Source of the DNA: Pirellulimonas nuda | GTDB taxonomy: Bacteria; Planctomycetota; Planctomycetia; Pirellulales; Lacipirellulaceae | Length of the DNA stretch: 64,000 nt | Reading direction: 5' to 3' | Assembly: GCF_007750855.1 (NCBI RefSeq) | Contig: NZ_CP036291.1 | Coordinates: 5,988,905-6,052,904, forward strand | Part shown: positions 35,669 through 46,041 of the stretch, one piece after another | Position numbering within the stretch: position 1 is the first letter of the stretch | Layout of the letters: each line of letters begins with the position of its first letter | Notes under the pieces: model-generated | The model's database searches: none | What the model saw: the letters and a program-made list of their open reading frames with translations, nothing else | Told to the model about the DNA's origin: nothing | Program-made: the position numbers and the translations under genes

Positions 35669-36991
35669 ATGCTGCTGAGTCTCCGCGCCGCGGCTACACA
35701 CACGCTCGCCTCCCTGCTTTTGATCGTGGGCGCAACGCAAGCCCCCGCCGATCTGTTTATCAACGAGATCTTCTTCGACCCGGGTGGCGACGGGGTCGAG
35801 CTGCGTGACGAGTTCATCGAGCTGCGCGGGGCCCCGGGCATGTCGCTCGCCAACCACTTCTTGTTGTTCATCGAGAACGAAGACAACGTCAGCCACACCG
35901 GCGGCGCGGGGCAGATCGACAACATCTTCGACCTGGGCGCCGCCTCGATCGGCAGCAACGGCTTCTTGACGCTCCGCAGCGGGGGCGACGCGGCGGGCGC
36001 CGGCGGCAGCCAGTACTCGGTCCGCCCCGGGACGACCGACCTGGTGAACACGGGCTCCGGGCCCGGCTTCGGGTCGGGCGCCGGAAGCAGCATCGGCGCG
36101 TCGGATGAATTCGACGAGGGGGTCATCGAGAACGGCGGCTTTACCGCCTGGCTGATCCGCAACGACGGCGGCGACGCAGTGAAGCCAACCATCGCCTTCG
36201 ACCTCGACAACGGCAACGACGGCCTCGATCTTCCGACCGGACGCGAAGGCTGGGTGATCCTCGACGCGATCGGCATCCACGCCGAGGCCCGCGAGGCGGT
36301 CTTCGGTCGGACCTACGCGCCGATCACGTTCGGCGTCGAGACGCCCGGCACGACGGTTTTCGTGCCCGGAGCGGGGCAGACCACCGTGACGCCCGGGCTG
36401 GAGCCCGGCGGCGTGTACGTGGCCACCGGGGTAGAGACCGAGTACATCGCCCGCTGGGGCAACTCGACCGGTCAGACCGCCGCCGATTGGCACATCAGCA
36501 ACCTGACGGACAACCCCGGCTCGGGTTCTGCCGGCGCCCCGCTCGACTACCGGCAGAGTTTCACCGGCTCCCACGGCGACCTCGCCAGCAACGACCCGAC
36601 CGTGCCGCCGTCGCAACCGACCGCTTCGCAGGGCAGGCTCGAATCGACCAAGGGTGTACCCTACGGCACGAAGCTGCTCACCAACGTCGGCGGCCCCAAC
36701 TACATGACCGGCGACTACAACGGCGACGGCTACATAGACGCGGCCGACTACACCGTGTGGCGAGACACGCTCGGGCAGCTCGGCAACGAGACCAACCACC
36801 CGGCCGCCGACCACAACCACGACTTCATGGTGGACCTGGCGGACTACGACATCTGGGTTGCCGCCTTTACCGGACCCCTCCCGGCCAGCGCGGGCGTGGC
36901 GGCGGCCTCGGTGCCGGAACCCTCAACGCTGGTCGCTCTGTCGCTCGTCGCCCTGTCGCTGGCGACGATTCGGGGGACGCGGCGCCGCTGA
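35669..36991 (+). CDS. PEP-CTERM protein with lamin-tail-like and dockerin-like parts
   Basis: A 440-residue exported protein. The signal peptide is THTLASLLLIVGATQAPA. The passenger begins DLFINEIFFDPGG and contains DEFIELRG, an arrangement of lamin-tail-like domains. Dockerin-like units GDYNGDGYIDAADYTVWRDT and DHNHDFMVDLADYDIWVAAF follow, then VPEPSTLVALSLVALSLATI with RR residues. Unlike the 30325 and 31143 genes, its GC content is high throughout by eye. Confidence 0.85.
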   Translation: MLLSLRAAATHTLASLLLIVGATQAPADLFINEIFFDPGGDGVELRDEFIELRGAPGMSLANHFLLFIENEDNVSHTGGAGQIDNIFDLGAASIGSNGFLTLRSGGDAAGAGGSQYSVRPGTTDLVNTGSGPGFGSGAGSSIGASDEFDEGVIENGGFTAWLIRNDGGDAVKPTIAFDLDNGNDGLDLPTGREGWVILDAIGIHAEAREAVFGRTYAPITFGVETPGTTVFVPGAGQTTVTPGLEPGGVYVATGVETEYIARWGNSTGQTAADWHISNLTDNPGSGSAGAPLDYRQSFTGSHGDLASNDPTVPPSQPTASQGRLESTKGVPYGTKLLTNVGGPNYMTGDYNGDGYIDAADYTVWRDTLGQLGNETNHPAADHNHDFMVDLADYDIWVAAFTGPLPASAGVAAASVPEPSTLVALSLVALSLATIRGTRRR

Positions 36992-37074
36992 TCGCGAGCG
37001 GGTCGGGGCCCGCTTTCCGCGACGGAACCGCGGGCCCAATGCGGGCGGCTTCTGGTCGAGAATGGCCGCCGGGG

Positions 37075-38337
37075 CTACCGACGCGCGACCTTCACTCCTT
37101 CGGAGACCCGGTCGCTGGGATGGACGATCACGACGTCTCCCTCGGTAAGCCCGTCGGTAACCTCGGCCTGCAAGCCGTTGTCGCGGCCGATCTCCACCAG
37201 CCGCTTCACGGCGGCGCCTTGGGTAACGCGGCCCGAGCCGTCGAGCGTCGGCTGATCGACCACGAACACCGCCCAGTCGTCGCCCGAGCGGAACAACGCG
37301 CTGGTGGGGACGCGGAGCGCGTCGGCGACTTCATCCACCACGATGCGGGCCTCGACCCGGAAGCCGTCGCCGATCTCGGACCGCTCGGCGGGTGGGTCGA
37401 CCAGATCGACGATCACGTTCACACGCTGTTCCTCAACGCCGAGGGTAGAGATCTTGGTGAACCCGGCCGGCTCGACCAGCCGCACGCGTCCCTCGAGCGG
37501 ACGATCGCCCCCCCAGTGCTCGAGAATCACCCTCGCGCCGGGCTTGATCTTCACCGCGTCGCTGGAGAGGACGTCGATCTCCACCTCCAAGTCGGAGGGG
37601 TCGCCCAGCTCCAGCAGCGGCGTCCCCGAGGCAAGCACCGCGGAGCTCTCCTGCAACACCCGCAGCACGCGTCCGTCGATCGGCGAGCGGATGGTGAAGG
37701 TCCAGCCGTTGCCGGCGGCGTCCGAGATAGCGTCCGATGCGTCGTCGTCCGCGCCGGGGCGCGAGCGGAGCAGCGCAGAGCGGGCCTGCTCCAGCTCGAA
37801 CTGGGCGATCTCTTCGCCGTACCGGGCGGAGCGGACCGCCTCGATCGCGTAGCGGTTGCGGAGCGAGATGGAGTCGACCTCGCTCTGCGTGGCCCCGCCG
37901 CCGCGGGCCGCGCTGCGCACGCGCTCGACCTCCGCCTCGGCGTTGGCTTGTTCGAGCTTGGCTTGTTCGAGCTGGGGCGCCACCTGCCGGAGCGCCGCCT
38001 CGGCGCTCTTGACCCGCGCTTCGGCCTGCGCAAGGGCGCGGGCGTCCAGCAGGTCGGGGTCGCGCGGTTCGATGGTCGCCAGCAGCGTTTTCCCCTTCGC
38101 GACTGGGTCGCCCGGGTCGAGGCCGATCCTCAGCAGCCTGCCGGAGAGGGGAGTCGAGACGATGTACTTCTCGCGGATGCGGGTCTTGCCGTCCTCGTCC
38201 ACGGTGACGGTGATCCCGCCGCGATCGATAGCGGCAAGGTCCACGGGCTCTGCCTGGGGCCAGAACGCGACCGCGGCGAGGCCCACCACGGTGACGCCCA
38301 GGCCAATGAGGAACAGTCGACTGAGCCAGTAGTTCAT
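37075..38337 (-). CDS. HlyD/MacA-type periplasmic adaptor of an ABC exporter
   Basis: A 420-residue membrane-fusion protein. An N-terminal membrane helix ([19 protein letters not shown]) anchors it. A lipoyl-like half ([22 protein letters not shown]), a long coiled coil (about residues 95-200, Ala/Glu/Arg-rich), the second lipoyl half ([20 protein letters not shown]) and a beta-barrel follow. It lies 229 bases downstream of the FtsX permease on the same strand, so the two form an exporter pair; the ATPase is about 14 kb away. Confidence 0.88.
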   Translation of the reverse strand: MNYWLSRLFLIGLGVTVVGLAAVAFWPQAEPVDLAAIDRGGITVTVDEDGKTRIREKYIVSTPLSGRLLRIGLDPGDPVAKGKTLLATIEPRDPDLLDARALAQAEARVKSAEAALRQVAPQLEQAKLEQANAEAEVERVRSAARGGGATQSEVDSISLRNRYAIEAVRSARYGEEIAQFELEQARSALLRSRPGADDDASDAISDAAGNGWTFTIRSPIDGRVLRVLQESSAVLASGTPLLELGDPSDLEVEIDVLSSDAVKIKPGARVILEHWGGDRPLEGRVRLVEPAGFTKISTLGVEEQRVNVIVDLVDPPAERSEIGDGFRVEARIVVDEVADALRVPTSALFRSGDDWAVFVVDQPTLDGSGRVTQGAAVKRLVEIGRDNGLQAEVTDGLTEGDVVIVHPSDRVSEGVKVARR

Positions 38338-38360
38338 GGACGACGCCGGACGGTTTTAAC

Positions 38361-38540
38361 CACGGATGACACGGACAACACGGATGAAGGACGATAGCCG
38401 CAAAAAGGCACAACGAAGCACAAAAAAGGGCATACCCAACGGCAGAGCCGGAGTGACCAGCGCGAGTTCACGAACGATCCGCGCACGGTGTTCATTGGCA
38501 ATCGTCCGTCTTTTTGCTTTTTTGTGCCTTTTCGTGGCTG
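38361..38540. repeat. Tandem CACGGATGA units and inverted AAGGCACAAAAAAG-type arms
   Basis: Three 9-base units (CACGGATGA, CACGGACAA, CACGGATGA) at 38361-38387 are followed by AAGGCACAACGAAGCACAAA at 38405-38424, whose reverse complement partly recurs around 38515-38535. This fills most of the 229-base spacer between permease and adaptor genes. Similar sequences are dispersed in planctomycete and verrucomicrobial genomes as far as I recall; function is unknown. Confidence 0.55.
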
Positions 38541-38566
38541 TCCTTCGTCATCGAAGGTGTCCTGTT

Positions 38567-40933
38567 TCAACTGCGTGACTTGAGCACGGCGATCAGGTCG
38601 AGCTCGTCGAGCCGGCGGCGGACGATCAGCCCCGACGCCAGCGACGCCGCCAGCACCACCGACGCCGCCAGCCCAAAGGTGGCGCGGCTGACCACCAGCG
38701 GGAAGCGGAACACCTCTTGATCCATAAAGTACGCCAAAGCCCAGGCCATGTAGTACCCCATCAGCAGCCCCAGCGGGGTGGCCATCAGCGTGACCACCCC
38801 CAGCTCGCCGAGCAGGATGGCGGAGATCTCGCCCCGGGTAAAGCCGATCACGCGCAGGGTGGCAAGCTCGCGGCTGCGCTCGGAGAGCGCAATGCGGGCG
38901 CCGTTGTACACCACGCCGACCGCGATGATGATCGCGAACGAAAGGTTAATGACCCGCATGAAGCCCAGGTTTTTGGCGATGGTTTCCTGGAAGCTCACCA
39001 GGGCGTTGTTCTTGACGGTGACCCCGGCCACCATCGGGACCTCCTTGAGCTGGCGGTACACCTCGTCGCGCGTCGCGGGATCGATCGTCAGCACGGCGCC
39101 GTTGGCGCGCGGGCCCTCGCGCATGAGCTTCGAGAGCTGGTCGAGGCTCAGAAACGCGTTTAGCCCCGCCACGTCGTCCAGCAGCGCCACCACGGGCAGG
39201 TCGACGATGGGACGCTTCCCCTCGAGGATCTCGACACGCACCGTATCGCCGGCGCCGAGGTCGAGCGATCTGCCCAGCGACCGAGACAACACGAGGCCCC
39301 CCGGCGGGATGGCGTAAGCCGCGCCGCGGCGGTCAAGCGTGCGCGTGAGCGTAGCGCCCGATTCCATCGCCAGCATGCCGATCCGTCGATGGCGGCGCCC
39401 GTTGACCAGATTGGCAGACACGCCGCGGGTCGGCTCGACCCGCCACACCCCCGGCAGGTGCTGGAGCTCGTAGACCATGTCGCGCGACAGGGGCTCCGCG
39501 AGGGCAATCTGCAGGTCGTACTGCTGCACGCGGCGGAACTGCAGGTCCAGAACGAAGTCGATCGAGTCTCGGATGAAGTTCCCGACGACGACGATGCCGA
39601 TCGCGGTTGCGATCGCGAGCACCGAGAAGGCGGTTTTCACCGGCTGGCGTTCGAGTTGGCGGAGGATCATCTTCACCACGTTGGGGGTGAACCGCCCGAG
39701 GCCAAGCCGCTCGATAAGCGTGGGGCGGAACGACGCGGGGGGCTCGGGGCGCATCGCTTCAGCCGGGGGCAGACGGACCGCCTGCCACACGGCGCTGATC
39801 GCCCCCAGCACCGACGCGCCGATCGCAACGCCCCCGGCGGCGCCCACCACCCCCCAACGCCCCGCGAACAGCAGCTCCGGGTACTGGTAGACGCGGGCGA
39901 TCATCTCCGTAAACCCGCGGCTCAGCCAAACGCCCCCGATGGTTCCGATGGCGGCGCCGACGATCGCGATCAGCAGCACGAACTTCAGGTAGTGCCAGCC
40001 CACTTCGACGTTCGAGTAGCCGAACGCTTTGAGCGCGGCGATCTGTTCGCGTTGCAGGCTGAGCATCCGAGTAAGCACCACGTTCACCAGGAACGCCGCC
40101 ACCGCAAGGAAGATGGACGGCGCCACCAGGCCCATCGTCTTGAGTCCCTGGATGTCGCTCTCCAGCAGCATGTGGGAGACCTGATCCTTGCGCCCGTAGG
40201 CGCCCCGGCCGCCGTAGGGGCGGATCAGCTTATCCATGCGGAACAGCACGTCCTGCAGGTCGGCGCCGCGGAGCAGCTCGGCAGAGACGTCGTTGAACGC
40301 CCCCTCCATGTCGTACGCCATCGCGAGCACGTCGTGGTCCATCCACAGCACGCCGTAGTGCTTGGGGTCGGGGACCAGGTCGCCCGGCTTGATCTGGAAG
40401 ACGTACTCGGGCGAGAGCACCACGCCCACGATCCGCAGCGGCTTGCGCGTGCCGTTGAGGATCGCGACGATCTCATCGCCGACCCGCAGGTTGTTCTCGT
40501 TGACGAACTTCTCGCTGGCGAGCACCTCGTCGTCGCGCCGGGGCGCCAGCATGCGGCCGCGCCGGAGGTAAACCTGATTGAGCAGCGGTGGGGTCGACGT
40601 ACGCATCGAGATGATCTGCCCAACGGCGGGCTCGTCGAGGCCCGGCACGGAGAGGTTCACCCCTTCGACGATCCGCGTCTCGACCAGCGCCACCCCGGGG
40701 ATGTCCGCGATCCTGTCGGCGAGCGAGTCGGGCGCCCGTTTGACGTTGGCGAACACGTCGGCAAAGCGGTAGCGGTCGTAGAACGCCTCGCGCGTCGCCT
40801 CCAGCGAGCGGAGCATCGTCTGGTTGTTCACCAGCGCCGCCACCCCGGCGCCGATCACCAGCGCGATCATCACCACCTGGCCCGCCATCTGGCCGAGGTC
40901 GCGGAGCAGCTTGCGGTCGAGCGCGGTAAGCAC
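38567..40933 (-). CDS. FtsX-family ABC transporter permease with two FtsX units
   Basis: A 788-residue inner-membrane protein. An N-terminal helix ([18 protein letters not shown]) precedes a MacB-like periplasmic domain, three helices ([50 protein letters not shown]), a second N-terminal helix near residue 440, a second periplasmic domain and three more helices near the end. This duplicated FtsX layout is typical of permeases with HlyD-type adaptors. It needs an ATPase; the one at 54989 is the best candidate here. It is 56 bases downstream of glmS on the same strand. Confidence 0.88.
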   Translation of the reverse strand: MLTALDRKLLRDLGQMAGQVVMIALVIGAGVAALVNNQTMLRSLEATREAFYDRYRFADVFANVKRAPDSLADRIADIPGVALVETRIVEGVNLSVPGLDEPAVGQIISMRTSTPPLLNQVYLRRGRMLAPRRDDEVLASEKFVNENNLRVGDEIVAILNGTRKPLRIVGVVLSPEYVFQIKPGDLVPDPKHYGVLWMDHDVLAMAYDMEGAFNDVSAELLRGADLQDVLFRMDKLIRPYGGRGAYGRKDQVSHMLLESDIQGLKTMGLVAPSIFLAVAAFLVNVVLTRMLSLQREQIAALKAFGYSNVEVGWHYLKFVLLIAIVGAAIGTIGGVWLSRGFTEMIARVYQYPELLFAGRWGVVGAAGGVAIGASVLGAISAVWQAVRLPPAEAMRPEPPASFRPTLIERLGLGRFTPNVVKMILRQLERQPVKTAFSVLAIATAIGIVVVGNFIRDSIDFVLDLQFRRVQQYDLQIALAEPLSRDMVYELQHLPGVWRVEPTRGVSANLVNGRRHRRIGMLAMESGATLTRTLDRRGAAYAIPPGGLVLSRSLGRSLDLGAGDTVRVEILEGKRPIVDLPVVALLDDVAGLNAFLSLDQLSKLMREGPRANGAVLTIDPATRDEVYRQLKEVPMVAGVTVKNNALVSFQETIAKNLGFMRVINLSFAIIIAVGVVYNGARIALSERSRELATLRVIGFTRGEISAILLGELGVVTLMATPLGLLMGYYMAWALAYFMDQEVFRFPLVVSRATFGLAASVVLAASLASGLIVRRRLDELDLIAVLKSRS

Positions 40934-40989
40934 GCATTACACGGCCTGGGCCGAGCCTTCGGGGCGGGGTGATGACTTCCGGGCGCCGA

Positions 40990-42858
40990 CTACTCCACGG
41001 TTACGCTCTTGGCTAGGTTCCGCGGCTTGTCGACGTCGCACCCACGCAGCACCGCGATGTGATACGCCAGCAACTGTAGCGGCACGACCGAGACGATCGG
41101 CTGGGCGAAGTCCGCGACTACCGGCACGCTGATCACGTCGTCCGCCAGCTCTGCGGCGCGGCTGTCGTGCTCGTCGACGATGGCGATCACCGGGCCGCCG
41201 CGCGCCTTGATCTCTTCCATGTTCGACAACACCTTCTCGTACACCGGCCCGTGCGGCACGATGAACACGCTGGGCGTGTTCTCGTCTACCAGGGCGATCG
41301 GGCCGTGCTTCATCTCTGCCGCGGGGTAGCCCTCTGCGTGGATGTAGCTGATCTCTTTCAGCTTCAGGGCGCCCTCGAGCGCCGTGGGGAAGTTGTACTG
41401 CCGGCCCAGGTACAAGAAGTTGTCCGCCGAGGAGTACTTGGCGGCGACCTGACGGCAGATGTTGTTCGTGTCCAGCGCCTGCTCTACCTGCTCGGGCAGC
41501 GCCCGCAGTTCTTCGATGATCCGCAGCCCCGCCTCGAAGCTCAGGTGCCGCAGCCGGCCGAAGTACAGCGACAACAGCGCCAGCACCACGCACTGCGACG
41601 TGAACGCCTTGGTCGAGGCGACGCCGATCTCGGGCCCCGCGTGCAGGTAGATGCCGCCGTCCGCCTCGCGGGCGATGCTGCTCCCCACCACGTTGCAAAT
41701 CGCCAGCGTCGGGTGCCCCTTACGCTTCACCTCCCGCAGCGCCGCCAGCGTGTCGATCGTCTCGCCGCTCTGCGTCAAGGCAAACAACAGCGTGTCGCGT
41801 GTCAGCGGCGGGTTGCGGTAGCGCAGCTCGCTGGCGTATTCCACCTCCACCGGGATACGCGCAAACGCCTCCAGCATGTACTCGCCCAGCATGGCGGAGT
41901 GCCAACTGGTGCCGCAGGCGGTCAGCACGATGCGGTCGACGGCCCGCAGTTGCTGCGGCGACAGGTTCAGCCCGCCGAACACCGCGGTCGCTTGGTCCGC
42001 GTCCAGACGCCCGCGCATCGCGGCGCGGATGGTCTCGGGCTGCTCAAAGATCTCCTTGAGCATGTAGTGCGGAAACCCAGCAAGCTCTACCTGGCTGGCG
42101 TCGATCTCCAGTCGCTTCACCACGTGGCTGATGTGCCCCGCGTCGCGGTTCACAACCCGCAAGGCGCCCGCCGAGATGACGGCCACCTCGTGGTCGGATA
42201 GATAGACGATCTTGTCGGTAAAGCCCACCAGCGGAGAGCCGTCGCTCGCCAGGTAGTGCTCTCCTTTTCCTACGCCCACCACCAGCGGGCTGCCGAGCCG
42301 GGCGGCGATGATCACGTCGGGCCAGTCGCGGAAGACCACCGCGATGCCGTAGGTGCCCCGCAGTTGGGCGAGGGTCGCCTGCACGGCTTCGACCAGCGGC
42401 GCGTGGGGATCGCCGCCGTCCGTCGTGGGCTCGGCGAGCCGCTGCTGGATCTCGTGGTCCAGCAGGTGCGCCACCACCTCGCTGTCGGTCGCGGAGAGGA
42501 ACTCGTACCCCAGGGCGATGAGCTTCTCTTTCAGCGGGCGGAAGTTCTCGATCACGCCGTTGTGCACCAGCGCCAACGAGCCGTCGCCCCCCAGGTGTGG
42601 GTGGGAGTTCTCGTCGCTGGCGATGCCGTGCGTCGCCCAGCGGGTGTGACCGATGCCCACGGAGCCGTCGGGGGGGTTCTTGGCGAGCGCTTCGGCGAGT
42701 CGGTCGATCCGGCCGGTGGTCTTGGTAACCGACAGCCCCCCCTCTTCGATGGTCGCCAGCCCAGAGCTGTCATAGCCCCGGTACTCGAGCCGGCGGAGCC
42801 CCTCGATCAGGTACTCCGAAGCCGTCTTGGGGCCGATATAGCCAACGATTCCGCACAT
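40990..42858 (-). CDS. glmS: Glutamine--fructose-6-phosphate aminotransferase
   Basis: Makes glucosamine-6-phosphate from fructose-6-phosphate and glutamine, the entry to peptidoglycan and LPS amino sugars. It has 622 residues. The N-terminal glutaminase uses Cys2 (MCGIVGYIG) with RWATHG; two SIS domains follow (LTACGTSWHSAMLGEYMLE, and the CNVVGSSIAREAD region), and it ends DKPRNLAKSVTVE. No glmS ribozyme is visible in the 208-base upstream gap, which contains a TAGAAT near 42900 and two palindromic elements. Confidence 0.96.
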   Translation of the reverse strand: MCGIVGYIGPKTASEYLIEGLRRLEYRGYDSSGLATIEEGGLSVTKTTGRIDRLAEALAKNPPDGSVGIGHTRWATHGIASDENSHPHLGGDGSLALVHNGVIENFRPLKEKLIALGYEFLSATDSEVVAHLLDHEIQQRLAEPTTDGGDPHAPLVEAVQATLAQLRGTYGIAVVFRDWPDVIIAARLGSPLVVGVGKGEHYLASDGSPLVGFTDKIVYLSDHEVAVISAGALRVVNRDAGHISHVVKRLEIDASQVELAGFPHYMLKEIFEQPETIRAAMRGRLDADQATAVFGGLNLSPQQLRAVDRIVLTACGTSWHSAMLGEYMLEAFARIPVEVEYASELRYRNPPLTRDTLLFALTQSGETIDTLAALREVKRKGHPTLAICNVVGSSIAREADGGIYLHAGPEIGVASTKAFTSQCVVLALLSLYFGRLRHLSFEAGLRIIEELRALPEQVEQALDTNNICRQVAAKYSSADNFLYLGRQYNFPTALEGALKLKEISYIHAEGYPAAEMKHGPIALVDENTPSVFIVPHGPVYEKVLSNMEEIKARGGPVIAIVDEHDSRAAELADDVISVPVVADFAQPIVSVVPLQLLAYHIAVLRGCDVDKPRNLAKSVTVE

Positions 42859-42971
42859 AAACGCTCCTTCGCGGTCAGATCGACAAGTCTCACAACGATT
42901 CTACGGGACCACGCAGCGCTAAGGGTAGGTCGGTCGCAAACCCCGCTGAACGCGTCTATCTACCGAGCCGC

Positions 42972-43073
42972 CCTAGCCGTCGGGCTACGCCCCGGCTGGT
43001 GCAGCAGAGCAACCTCACCCATCTAACGTCACCCATACAACCACCCCGCCGAGCGTAGCTCGGCGGCTATTGC
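42972..43073. repeat. Two GTA-hairpin palindromes in the glmS upstream gap
   Basis: 42972-42997 reads in reverse complement as GGGGCGTAGCCC followed by GACGGCTAGG, a degenerate copy. 43048-43064 has arms GCCGAGC/GCTCGGC around GTA followed by GGCTATTGC; the stop codon of the GT87 gene lies in this GCTAT flank. Confidence 0.6.
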
Positions 43074-44362
43074 TCATACTGCGGCTTCTTTTCAATCTCT
43101 GCGCTATTTGCGTCTGCGATCATCCACGCCGCCAGGCCCATCACCGCCAGCGGGTAGAAGTGCAGAAGCACGCGGGCGGCCAGCGGTTGGAAGAACGGCG
43201 TGGCGGCGTCTAGCTCTGGCCACAGGAGCAACACCGCCAGCGGCGCCGCGACCAGCATCGCCCGCGGGCCGCGCCCGCGGGCGCCGGCCGTCAGCACCGC
43301 CGCGGGCAGTGCGGCCAGCACGAAGTAGTGGCTCCAGCACACCAACGACGCCGCCATCATCGCCAAGCACAGCAGCGACGCCTCGGCGGCCGGCTTTAGC
43401 CCGCCGTACAGCACGCGCCCGTAGGCCGCGGCGATGGCCAGCAGCCCCAGCAGTTTCCCCAGCGGGGCGCTCCAGGCCGGAGGACTGGCCAGATCGCCCG
43501 CCACGGCGCCCGAGAGCATCTTCGCCAGCGACGGCAGCGAGTAGTTCGTCCAGCTCCCGCCGACGCTTAATTGAATCACCGGCAGCCCTTCTTGCACAAA
43601 GCTGAGCCACATCTCTGGGCCCGTCACCGCTAGCGCGGCCAGCCCAACGGCGGCCGCCGCAGCCACCCGCTTTGCCAGGTCTCCCCAGCCACGCAGCCCG
43701 CTCAGCAAGAACCACGGCAGCAGCACCGCGGGGTAGAGCTTGAACGCCGCCGCCGCGGTGGCCAACGCCATCGCGCTGGCGGTGCGGCCGCGCACCCGCA
43801 GCAGCACGGCGCCGGCGATCGCCAGCGCCACCGGGAGCTGCACCTGCGAGTAGTAGAAGTGCGTCATCACCGCGCTGCTGTTCACCAGCACCGCCAGGCC
43901 GACCAGTTGCCACGTTCCGTCCCCCCCCTGGAAGGTGAGCCGCCTGAGCACCAGCGCCAGGCCGACCAGGCACCCCACCTGCGTCAGCAGCCAAGCCAGG
44001 TACGCCGCTCCGGGGGGCGCCCAGGCGATGCAGGCCATCGAGCGGATCAGCAGCGGCGGGTTGGCGCCGTAGGGGATCCGCGGGTCTTGTTCGAAACCCA
44101 GCGCCTCGCAGCGTGGCGCCAGCGGCGTGGTGTAGGGGTTTTCTCCCTCTAGCAGCATCCGCGCCGAGAGGTAGTAGTGGGCGAAGTCGTTCCGCGCGTC
44201 GGCGCCCGCCACCGTGTCTGCGATGCGAGCGGCGCCGACGGCGATCGCCGCAAACGCCCCCACCCTCATCAGCAGCAGCAGCGCCCGCCGCGACGCCGCG
44301 TTCGAGGGGGTCGTCACAACGCCCAGATAGGGGGTCGCTGCCGTGTCGCGGTAACTACTCAC
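43067..44362 (-). CDS. GT87-type (DUF2029) polyprenyl-phosphate-dependent membrane glycosyltransferase
   Basis: A 431-residue protein with roughly ten membrane helices. The first extracytoplasmic loop carries ARNDFAHYYLSARMLLEGENPY and YGANPPLL, the D-F/Y pattern of GT-C fold enzymes (GT87), where the Asp is catalytic. These enzymes take mannose or another sugar from a polyprenyl-phosphate carrier on the outer face. The divergent neighbour is a candidate source of that carrier. Substrate and acceptor are unknown. The last codons and stop coincide with a palindromic element. Confidence 0.72.
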   Translation of the reverse strand: MSSYRDTAATPYLGVVTTPSNAASRRALLLLMRVGAFAAIAVGAARIADTVAGADARNDFAHYYLSARMLLEGENPYTTPLAPRCEALGFEQDPRIPYGANPPLLIRSMACIAWAPPGAAYLAWLLTQVGCLVGLALVLRRLTFQGGDGTWQLVGLAVLVNSSAVMTHFYYSQVQLPVALAIAGAVLLRVRGRTASAMALATAAAAFKLYPAVLLPWFLLSGLRGWGDLAKRVAAAAAVGLAALAVTGPEMWLSFVQEGLPVIQLSVGGSWTNYSLPSLAKMLSGAVAGDLASPPAWSAPLGKLLGLLAIAAAYGRVLYGGLKPAAEASLLCLAMMAASLVCWSHYFVLAALPAAVLTAGARGRGPRAMLVAAPLAVLLLWPELDAATPFFQPLAARVLLHFYPLAVMGLAAWMIADANSAEIEKKPQYEQ

Positions 44363-44529
44363 GTGCGTCTACTCCTGGGCTGCAATCGCGTGGCGCGTCT
44401 CCCCGTTCTTAGCTCACAAACCGGCCCGTGGCGCGGGCGCGCCCGACAACCGGCACAACCGGACCGCCCCCGCGCGCCGCCGCGAACTACGCTTGCGTAG
44501 CGCTTTTGCGAACGCTTACCGGAAGAACC

Positions 44530-46041
44530 ATGACCGACCAAGCCGCTGCCGTACTCGCCCCGCCGCCCGCCGCCCCGCGCCTGCCAGACACCCCCTGCCC
44601 GCTGAGCGAGGCCAACGCGGCCCGCGGACGCGTGCAGTCCCTGCGGCGGCTCTCGGTGCTGGTGCCGCTGTACAACGAGCGCTGGACCATCGGCCCGATG
44701 CTCCAGCGTCTGCTGTGCGCGCCCGTCAGCCTCGAGCTGGAAGTGATCGTCGTCGACGACGGCTCGACCGACGGCGGCGCCGACGTGGTGGCCGCCATCG
44801 CCGAAGGCGACCCGCGCGTCCGGCTGATCCGCTCGCCGCAGAACCAGGGCAAGGGCGCCGCGGTGCGCCGCGCGATCGCCGAGATGACCGGCGACGTGGC
44901 CGTGGTGCAAGACGCCGACCTGGAGTACGACCCCCACGAGCTGCCGCGGCTGCTGCGGCCGATCCTCGCTGGGCACGCGGACGCGGTGTTCGGCTCGCGC
45001 TTCGCCGGGGGCGAACGCCGCGCGCTGCTGTTCTGGCACTCGCTGGGCAACCGCGTGCTGACCACCGCGGCCAACATGCTGTGCGACCTGAACCTCACCG
45101 ACATGGAGACCTGCTACAAGGCGGTCCGCGCCGACATCCTCCGCGAGCTGCGGCTCACGTCCGATGGTTTCGACCTGGAGCCGGAGCTCACCTGCCGCCT
45201 CGCCCAGTGGGGCGCCCGCATCTACGAAACCCCCGTCAGCTACCGCGGCCGCGTCGCCGCCGACGGCAAAAAGACCAGCCTGATGGACGGCCTGCGCGCC
45301 CTGTGGCGGCTGGCGGCGTGCCGGTTCTGGGACACCAAGTTCACCGACCACACCGGCATGTACGTGCTGCGGAGCTGCGACCGCGCGAAGCGCTACAACC
45401 GCTGGCTGATGCGTCAAGCGGCGCCCTTCATGGGGCAGCGCCTCTTGGAGGCGGGCGCCGGCATCGGCAACCTCAGCCAGATGCTCACCGCACGCGAGCG
45501 GCTGGTGCTGGTCGACCACGACCCGCTGTACGTGGAGATGCTGCGCGACCGCTTCGCGGGCCGGGGCAACGTAGCGGTGCTGCAGACCGACCTGACCGAG
45601 CCCGGCTTCGACGCCCAGTGGCAATCCGAGGCGCTCGACACGATCCTCTGCTCCAACGTGCTGGAACACCTCGAGCCGCACGAACAGGTCCTCGAAGGCT
45701 ACTGCCGCGCACTGCGTCCCGGGGGCCACGCCATCATCATCGTCCCCGCCGAGCCGGGGCTCTACTCGCCGGCCGACGAGGCGCTGGGGCACTACCGCCG
45801 GTACACGCCCGAGGGGCTTGAACGCGTGATGCGCCAAGCGGGCTTCATCACCGTCCACACCCGCCAGGTCTGCAAGCTGGGCGCCGCCGCGTGGCGCGTG
45901 AACGGGCTGCTGGGACGCAAGAACCTGACCCCCCGCCAGATGCTGTGGTTCGACCGCATGTGGCCCGTGATGCGGGCGGCCGACCCGCTGCTGCCGTGGC
46001 GCGGCATGAGCCTGATCTGCGTGGGGCGCAAGCCCTCGTAG
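44530..46041 (+). CDS. Fusion of GT2 glycosyltransferase and class I SAM methyltransferase
   Basis: A 503-residue soluble fusion. The N-terminal GT2 domain resembles dolichyl/polyprenyl-phosphate sugar synthases: VLVPLYNERWTI, VVDDGSTDGG (residues 74-83) and QDADLEYDP (127-135). From about residue 290 a Rossmann methyltransferase follows, with motif I EAGAGIGN (307-314), VDHDP and the motif LCSNVLEHLEP. The start MTDQAAAVLA is chosen because upstream codons look non-coding. Such fusions occur in other bacteria. With the adjacent GT87 enzyme, synthesis of a polyprenyl-linked sugar and its transfer is a reasonable inference; what is methylated is unknown. Confidence 0.87.
   Translation: MTDQAAAVLAPPPAAPRLPDTPCPLSEANAARGRVQSLRRLSVLVPLYNERWTIGPMLQRLLCAPVSLELEVIVVDDGSTDGGADVVAAIAEGDPRVRLIRSPQNQGKGAAVRRAIAEMTGDVAVVQDADLEYDPHELPRLLRPILAGHADAVFGSRFAGGERRALLFWHSLGNRVLTTAANMLCDLNLTDMETCYKAVRADILRELRLTSDGFDLEPELTCRLAQWGARIYETPVSYRGRVAADGKKTSLMDGLRALWRLAACRFWDTKFTDHTGMYVLRSCDRAKRYNRWLMRQAAPFMGQRLLEAGAGIGNLSQMLTARERLVLVDHDPLYVEMLRDRFAGRGNVAVLQTDLTEPGFDAQWQSEALDTILCSNVLEHLEPHEQVLEGYCRALRPGGHAIIIVPAEPGLYSPADEALGHYRRYTPEGLERVMRQAGFITVHTRQVCKLGAAAWRVNGLLGRKNLTPRQMLWFDRMWPVMRAADPLLPWRGMSLICVGRKPS

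Noticed and set aside
36487..38397. 636-codon plus-strand open frame opposite the HlyD gene and the end of a PEP-CTERM gene
   Set aside because: It is antisense to well-supported genes, is Arg/Ala/Gly-rich with no domain, and arises from high-GC codon bias.
39389..40972. 527-codon plus-strand open frame opposite the FtsX permease
   Set aside because: Shadow frame; composition (His/Arg/Gln) is typical of antisense frames in GC-rich DNA.
42859..43066. Possible glmS ribozyme upstream of glmS
   Set aside because: No conserved core could be recognised, and the gap is mostly palindromic elements; the ribozyme is mainly known from Firmicutes.
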